A DNA stretch of 40,511 nt. Source: an uncultured Prochlorococcus sp. GTDB taxonomy: Bacteria; Cyanobacteriota; Cyanobacteriia; PCC-6307; Cyanobiaceae. Shown here one piece after another: positions 37,290 to 40,511 of the stretch; position 1 is the first letter of the stretch, and each line of letters starts with the position of its first letter. The notes beneath the pieces are model-generated. The model made no database searches and was not told where the DNA came from. It saw nothing but the letters and a program-made list of their open reading frames with translations. The stretch spans positions 1 to 40,511 of the forward strand of contig CACKJM010000012.1 in NCBI GenBank assembly GCA_902600475.1, written 5' to 3'. A program made the translations under genes and the position numbers.

Positions 37290-37886
37290 ATGAATATATT
37301 CCTTGAAAATATTTACAATTTATCTTTTTTTTTTAAGACTGGAATAGGCGTTTTTTCGTTTGTTTGCACTTATATTTTAATTGTTTTATTAATACTTCCA
37401 GCTTCCGGGTTATCTCTATTATCCGGTTTTATATATGGCGCATATTTTGGATCATTTATCGTTTTCATTTCGGCTTCCATAGGAGCATCACTTGCATTTT
37501 TTGTATCAAAAAGTTTTTTTGCCAAAAAGCTAAAAAACCTTTTTAGTCGTTATCCAAAATTAAGTGTTATGGAGAAAGTAGTAGAAAAAGGCGGACTTAA
37601 ATTAATTTTTTTAGCTCGATTATCGCCGATATTTCCTTTCAGTATTCTTAATTATTTTTATGGTTTTAATAATGTTAAATTTAGAGATTTCGCTCTTGGT
37701 CTTCTTGGAATAATTCCAGGAACTTTTCTTTATTGCTCAATAGGTAGTTTGGCAAAAAGTCTCCAGGAGTTAAAAAATGTGCAATCACCAAATAATTTAT
37801 ATATGACGACCATTGGAGTTGTTTCGACGTTTTTAGTGGTATATTTCTTAGCTAAATACTCTAGAGAATATTTTGAAAATTCCTGA
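37290..37886 (+). CDS. VTT-domain (TVP38/TMEM64, DedA-related) membrane protein
   Basis: 198 residues from ATG 37290, two bases after the valS stop. Hydrophobic segments alternate with GFIYGAYFGSFIVFISASIG and the conserved re-entrant region RLSPIFPFSILNYFYGFNNV, then LLGIIPGTFLYCSIGSLA, the family pattern (FPF.LNY.yG...v and G..PGT). Members are linked to lipid scrambling and membrane homeostasis; the substrate here is unknown. A ten-T run in codons near the start is in frame. Probably cotranscribed with valS. Confidence 0.88.
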   Translation: MNIFLENIYNLSFFFKTGIGVFSFVCTYILIVLLILPASGLSLLSGFIYGAYFGSFIVFISASIGASLAFFVSKSFFAKKLKNLFSRYPKLSVMEKVVEKGGLKLIFLARLSPIFPFSILNYFYGFNNVKFRDFALGLLGIIPGTFLYCSIGSLAKSLQELKNVQSPNNLYMTTIGVVSTFLVVYFLAKYSREYFENS

Positions 37887-37890
37887 GAGT

Positions 37891-38043
37891 TTAATCTTTA
37901 ATATTCCAATCTCTAATAGATGCAATTAAGATAAACCATAAAAGTCTAAATTTACCTAGTAAAGTTTTGTTGGCTTCTAATTCCATATATTTTGCTTGTC
38001 CACAGGGTGTTTTTATGTAGTTAAAAACTGTTTTCTTTGTCAT
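37891..38043 (-). CDS. small unknown protein, 50 residues
   Basis: Open frame from ATG 38043 to TAA 37891. It begins MTKKTVFNYIKTPCGQAKYM and ends IASIRDWNIKD. The first 30 residues are basic with one Cys; residues 34-43 (LLWFILIASI) are hydrophobic, so it could be a single-pass or membrane-surface protein. I recognise no family. It fills most of an otherwise empty 273-base gap, lies downstream of the ligase on the same strand, and its amino-acid content is balanced for AT-rich random sequence. The 116 bases between it and the ligase contain only an 18-base AT palindrome at 38099-38116. Confidence 0.55.
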   Translation of the reverse strand: MTKKTVFNYIKTPCGQAKYMELEANKTLLGKFRLLWFILIASIRDWNIKD

Positions 38044-38159
38044 AAGTCTTATTAAAAGTCCTGATAATTATTCTTATACTTTATAGCTAAGATTTAAAGT
38101 TTTTTAATTAAAAAACACATTTTTCGTTGACTATTTTGTTGATTACTATTTTTTAAAAT

Positions 38160-39473
38160 TTAAATTTTTTCTCCAGCTTTAAATCCTCTAAAACATTTGA
38201 ATCTAGGAAACCTAAGACTAAAAGCCACCGCATCCTTTGATTGAGTTTTAGCATCAGCTCTGATTTCTACAAGTTGACCAACTAGATGATTACGTTTTGA
38301 CCAATATTCTTCACGTTGGATATCACTAAATCCGCTTCCGCAACTAAGACTGTATTCATATCCATCATCTTCTCCTTCTACTAGGATTGCTCCCAGTCTA
38401 CCTTTATTGCGACCTGTACCTTCCTCAACAGATACAACCTTTAAAGTGACTTCAATGAAAGGTTTTGCTTTTAACCAACTGTGTGTTCTTTTACATTCAT
38501 ATATAGCATCAGGATCTTTAATCATTACTCCTTCATATCCACCTTCCACTGCAGATTTATTCAGCTCTACAAATCTTTTCTGTCCCTCGATAGTGTCGAG
38601 ATCTACATTTTCCCATTCAAGTGTTTGTATATGTTTTAAAAGCATAGAGCGTTTTGATACCCATTCTTTTACTAATAAACTTCTTTTTGTTTGACTAGTG
38701 TTCCATTTCCCTTTTTGAAAGTTTTCAAGGGGACATAAGTCAAATAAGTGGAGAACTGCGTCTTTGGTTTGTTTGCCATCTTTTCTATGTACCTGTTTCA
38801 TTAAATCCTGAAAGTTAGCGCTCATTACTTCACCATCAAGCACTAAGTCGTAAGGTGCAGGGTCTTCTTTTAAGACATTTTCTATTTCTGAGATAATATG
38901 ACCAAAATTATGGAATTGTTTCCCATTACGTGAAAACATTTCTACTTTATTTTGTCTAATAATAGTTAAAACGCGAACACCATCTAATTTGATTTCAATT
39001 TGCTTTTTCCCTATCATTTTTTTTTCATGATTTGCACTGTCATGAGCTAAAGGACAAGAAAAAATAGGAATAGCATATTTGGGAAATTTCTTTGCTATTT
39101 TGTTGATTGTTTTTTCAGATACACCACATCTTAGATCTTTAATTAAAACTCTTCTATAAAATCCGTTCCACTCTTCTTTTGTTGCAGATTCCATAGCTTT
39201 AAGAATTGCATCGCGAGCAGCGTGACCAGTCAGTTCTCTTTGAATAAGCTTATTGGCTAGTTTCCTAAAATCTTTCCATAAAAAATTTTGACTTTTTTCA
39301 TTCTCTTTCTCAGGAACAATTTTTACACCAAAGGTTATTAATGGATCAAGTGCCATTCGGATTCCTTCAAAAAAATCATCAAGACCTTTTTCCATGGCTT
39401 TTAAGATGATTTTTTCTTTATCTAATCTACTTGGATGTAATTCTAATTGATGTATTATATCCTCTTTAAACAA
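38160..39473 (-). CDS. ATP-dependent DNA ligase, T4 gp30-type
   Basis: 437 residues. Seals nicks via a lysyl-AMP intermediate. Nucleotidyltransferase motifs: I IKLDGVR with Lys162, III LDGEVM (212-217), IV EGVMIK (314-319), V WLKAKP (333-338), then an OB fold ending near IEVTLKVV onward. The N-terminal part matches phage T4 ligase as I remember it: LTGHAARDAI and RRVLIKDLRCGVS parallel LTGNAAIEEL and RRVMMRDLECGAS. Start TTG 39473 is the only usual start after TAA 39480-39482, and similarity reaches that far. Bacteria normally rely on NAD-dependent LigA, not seen here. No phage genes flank it. Confidence 0.9.
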   Translation of the reverse strand: MFKEDIIHQLELHPSRLDKEKIILKAMEKGLDDFFEGIRMALDPLITFGVKIVPEKENEKSQNFLWKDFRKLANKLIQRELTGHAARDAILKAMESATKEEWNGFYRRVLIKDLRCGVSEKTINKIAKKFPKYAIPIFSCPLAHDSANHEKKMIGKKQIEIKLDGVRVLTIIRQNKVEMFSRNGKQFHNFGHIISEIENVLKEDPAPYDLVLDGEVMSANFQDLMKQVHRKDGKQTKDAVLHLFDLCPLENFQKGKWNTSQTKRSLLVKEWVSKRSMLLKHIQTLEWENVDLDTIEGQKRFVELNKSAVEGGYEGVMIKDPDAIYECKRTHSWLKAKPFIEVTLKVVSVEEGTGRNKGRLGAILVEGEDDGYEYSLSCGSGFSDIQREEYWSKRNHLVGQLVEIRADAKTQSKDAVAFSLRFPRFKCFRGFKAGEKI

Positions 39474-39497
39474 TTCTTTTTACCTCACACGAAATTA

Positions 39498-39917
39498 TTA
39501 ATTAACTCTAGCTATTCTGTCTATTTTCCAATCATTGTCAGTTTTTGCGAAAGTAAAATCTAATGGGAGCTCATCTTGTTTATCTTCTGATTTTAAATTT
39601 AAAGTTATTATTATTTGATCTTCTTGGACTCTAGGTCTTCCCGATTTTAAATTTCTGTATTTATTGAGGTTTAAACTAGCTAAAAATTTAAGAAAGTCTT
39701 GGCGTTTAACATGAGTTTTATAAGTTTTTGTAGTCAAACCATAAGCTGCATCGATTCTGCCAGCAGCTATTTGATCAAAAAACTTTCTTACTAATGGATT
39801 AATTCCTCTTGCGCTTATAACTAATTTGACTGCATTAAAGGTCCAAAAAGAAACTAGTACTGCTCCGCCAACTAATAATGCTTTAATTCCAATATCTTTT
39901 ACTAGTGTTGCATCCAT
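39498..39917 (-). CDS. membrane-anchored protein of unknown function (NTF2-like fold suspected)
   Basis: 139 residues from ATG 39917. An N-terminal hydrophobic helix (about residues 9-32, IKALLVGGAVLVSFWTF onward) is followed by FFDQIAAGRIDAAYGLTTKTYK and a beta-rich C-terminal end LPLDFTFAKTDNDWKIDRI. That helix-then-sheet plan resembles NTF2-like or DUF4864-like lipid/ligand-binding domains; I cannot name it firmly. It ends 24 bases before the ligase on the same strand and may be cotranscribed with it. Located at the membrane with the domain probably outside or in the cytoplasm; topology is not clear. Confidence 0.75.
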   Translation of the reverse strand: MDATLVKDIGIKALLVGGAVLVSFWTFNAVKLVISARGINPLVRKFFDQIAAGRIDAAYGLTTKTYKTHVKRQDFLKFLASLNLNKYRNLKSGRPRVQEDQIIITLNLKSEDKQDELPLDFTFAKTDNDWKIDRIARVN

Positions 39918-40002
39918 GTTGATTTAAGTTTTTTATTACTTTAAGAAAAGAAATCGTTTTTGATGGCTTTTTTTGTCAAAATAATACTAATTTTAATTCA
40001 TA

Positions 40003-40511
40003 ATGCCTGTAATTCCTCTTTTACCTTTATTTCATAGATTTAATAGCCAATATTTTCAAAATTCTTTAGCGGTTAATAACCAACCTTTAGTTAAAGTTAG
40101 ATGGAGTGACAATAGATTAAAAACTACTGCTGGTTTTTATAAAAGAAAACGAATTAATGGTCTTGTAGATTCTGAAATTATTTTATCGAAACCTATTTTG
40201 AGTAAATTATCTACTAGTGAAATAAACAGCACTTTATGTCATGAAATGATTCATGCATGGGTAGATAGGATATTAAAAAAAAAAGAGATACATGGCCCAA
40301 ATTTCTTAGCAAAGATGAATGAAATTAATGAGAAAGAGATGAATTTTCAAATTTCCGTACGGCACTCATTTCCTATTGAAAGGAGAGAATTAAAATATAT
40401 AGGAATTTGTCAAAATTGTGGTGAGAAATTTTTCTATAGAAAAAGAATAAAAAATATTGCCTGTAAAAAATGTTGTGTAAATTTTTTTAATGGATCCTGG
40501 AATAAAAAGTG
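40003..40511 (+). CDS. SprT-like zinc metalloprotein (runs to window edge)
   Basis: At least 169 residues from ATG 40003, open to the last base; the final TG could begin a stop codon, so it may be nearly complete. The zinc protease motif HExxH is CHEMIHAW (His80, Glu81, His84), then HGPNF as in SprT/Spartan proteins. A C-terminal zinc ribbon has Cys136 and Cys139 (CQNCG) and Cys154 and Cys157 (CKKC). Spartan relatives degrade DNA-protein crosslinks, but the role of bacterial SprT is poorly known. A ten-A run at 40275-40284 stays in frame (ILKKKE). Confidence 0.85.
   Translation, partial: MPVIPLLPLFHRFNSQYFQNSLAVNNQPLVKVRWSDNRLKTTAGFYKRKRINGLVDSEIILSKPILSKLSTSEINSTLCHEMIHAWVDRILKKKEIHGPNFLAKMNEINEKEMNFQISVRHSFPIERRELKYIGICQNCGEKFFYRKRIKNIACKKCCVNFFNGSWNKK

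Noticed and set aside
38099..38116. 18-base perfect palindrome GTTTTTTAATTAAAAAAC as a terminator
   Set aside because: It has no loop and almost no GC, so the hairpin would be unstable; A/T runs explain it.
39481..39490. TACCTCACAC, resembling the core of the cyanobacterial small RNA Yfr1 (ACUCCUCACAC as I recall it)
   Set aside because: The core is not matched fully, there are no flanking hairpins, and it lies in a 24-base gap between same-strand genes.

Overview
The window is a dense, strongly AT-rich stretch of bacterial chromosome. It looks like a high-light-adapted Prochlorococcus or a very close marine picocyanobacterium. That placement is inferred from low GC, tiny or overlapping gene borders, cyanobacterium-type proteins (a DUF3134-like protein, a sucrose-phosphate-synthase-like glycosyltransferase, a phytol/dolichol kinase, a group 2 sigma factor opening MGIPLESAK) and the absence of insertion sequences, CRISPR arrays or prophage blocks. 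No database search was run. Nearly all genes are conserved housekeeping genes, and no gap above about 300 bases lacks a gene once a 50-codon gene at 37891-38043 is counted.

Layout. 1-3169 (+): 3' part of uvrA, then a sucrose-phosphate-synthase-like glycosyltransferase with a structured leader. 3103-4697 (-): a small conserved protein, mraY, and a DUF3134-like acidic protein. 4751-6197 (+): a small membrane protein and argG, which carries a one-base frameshift in a run of nine A. 6201-7623 (-): rpsF and aroE. 7741-9648 (+): dnaK. 9645-10727 (-): a ThiO-like FAD oxidoreductase. 10776-11630 (+): purU. 11641-15582 (-): a ClC chloride channel and acnB. 15680-16747 (+): DAHP synthase. 16740-22288 (-): phytol/dolichol kinase, sigma factor, polyphosphate kinase and an MFS transporter. 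22319-23134 (+): cobA.

23107-33938 (-) is one long same-strand block, read mazG, speE, speB, gcvT, aspS, pyrG, queE, queC, pabB, pabC. It covers NTP clean-up, polyamines, one-carbon units, Asp-tRNA, CTP, 7-deazaguanine (queuosine precursor) and p-aminobenzoate for folate. 34004-37887 (+): tRNA-Val(UAC), an A-type iron-sulfur carrier-like protein, valS and a VTT/DedA-type membrane protein. 37891-39917 (-): a 50-aa unknown protein, a T4 gp30-type ATP-dependent DNA ligase and a membrane-anchored unknown. 40003 to the end (+): an SprT-like metalloprotein cut by the window edge.

The points most worth a second look are the argG frameshift at a slippery A-tract, the phage-type DNA ligase standing alone in a housekeeping region, the nested inverted repeats over the start of the sucrose-phosphate-synthase gene, the misplaced strong Shine-Dalgarno with a 7-codon leader ORF abutting pyrG, and the small 50-aa gene. 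I found no convincing new multi-gene system; most of the window is ordinary core genome.
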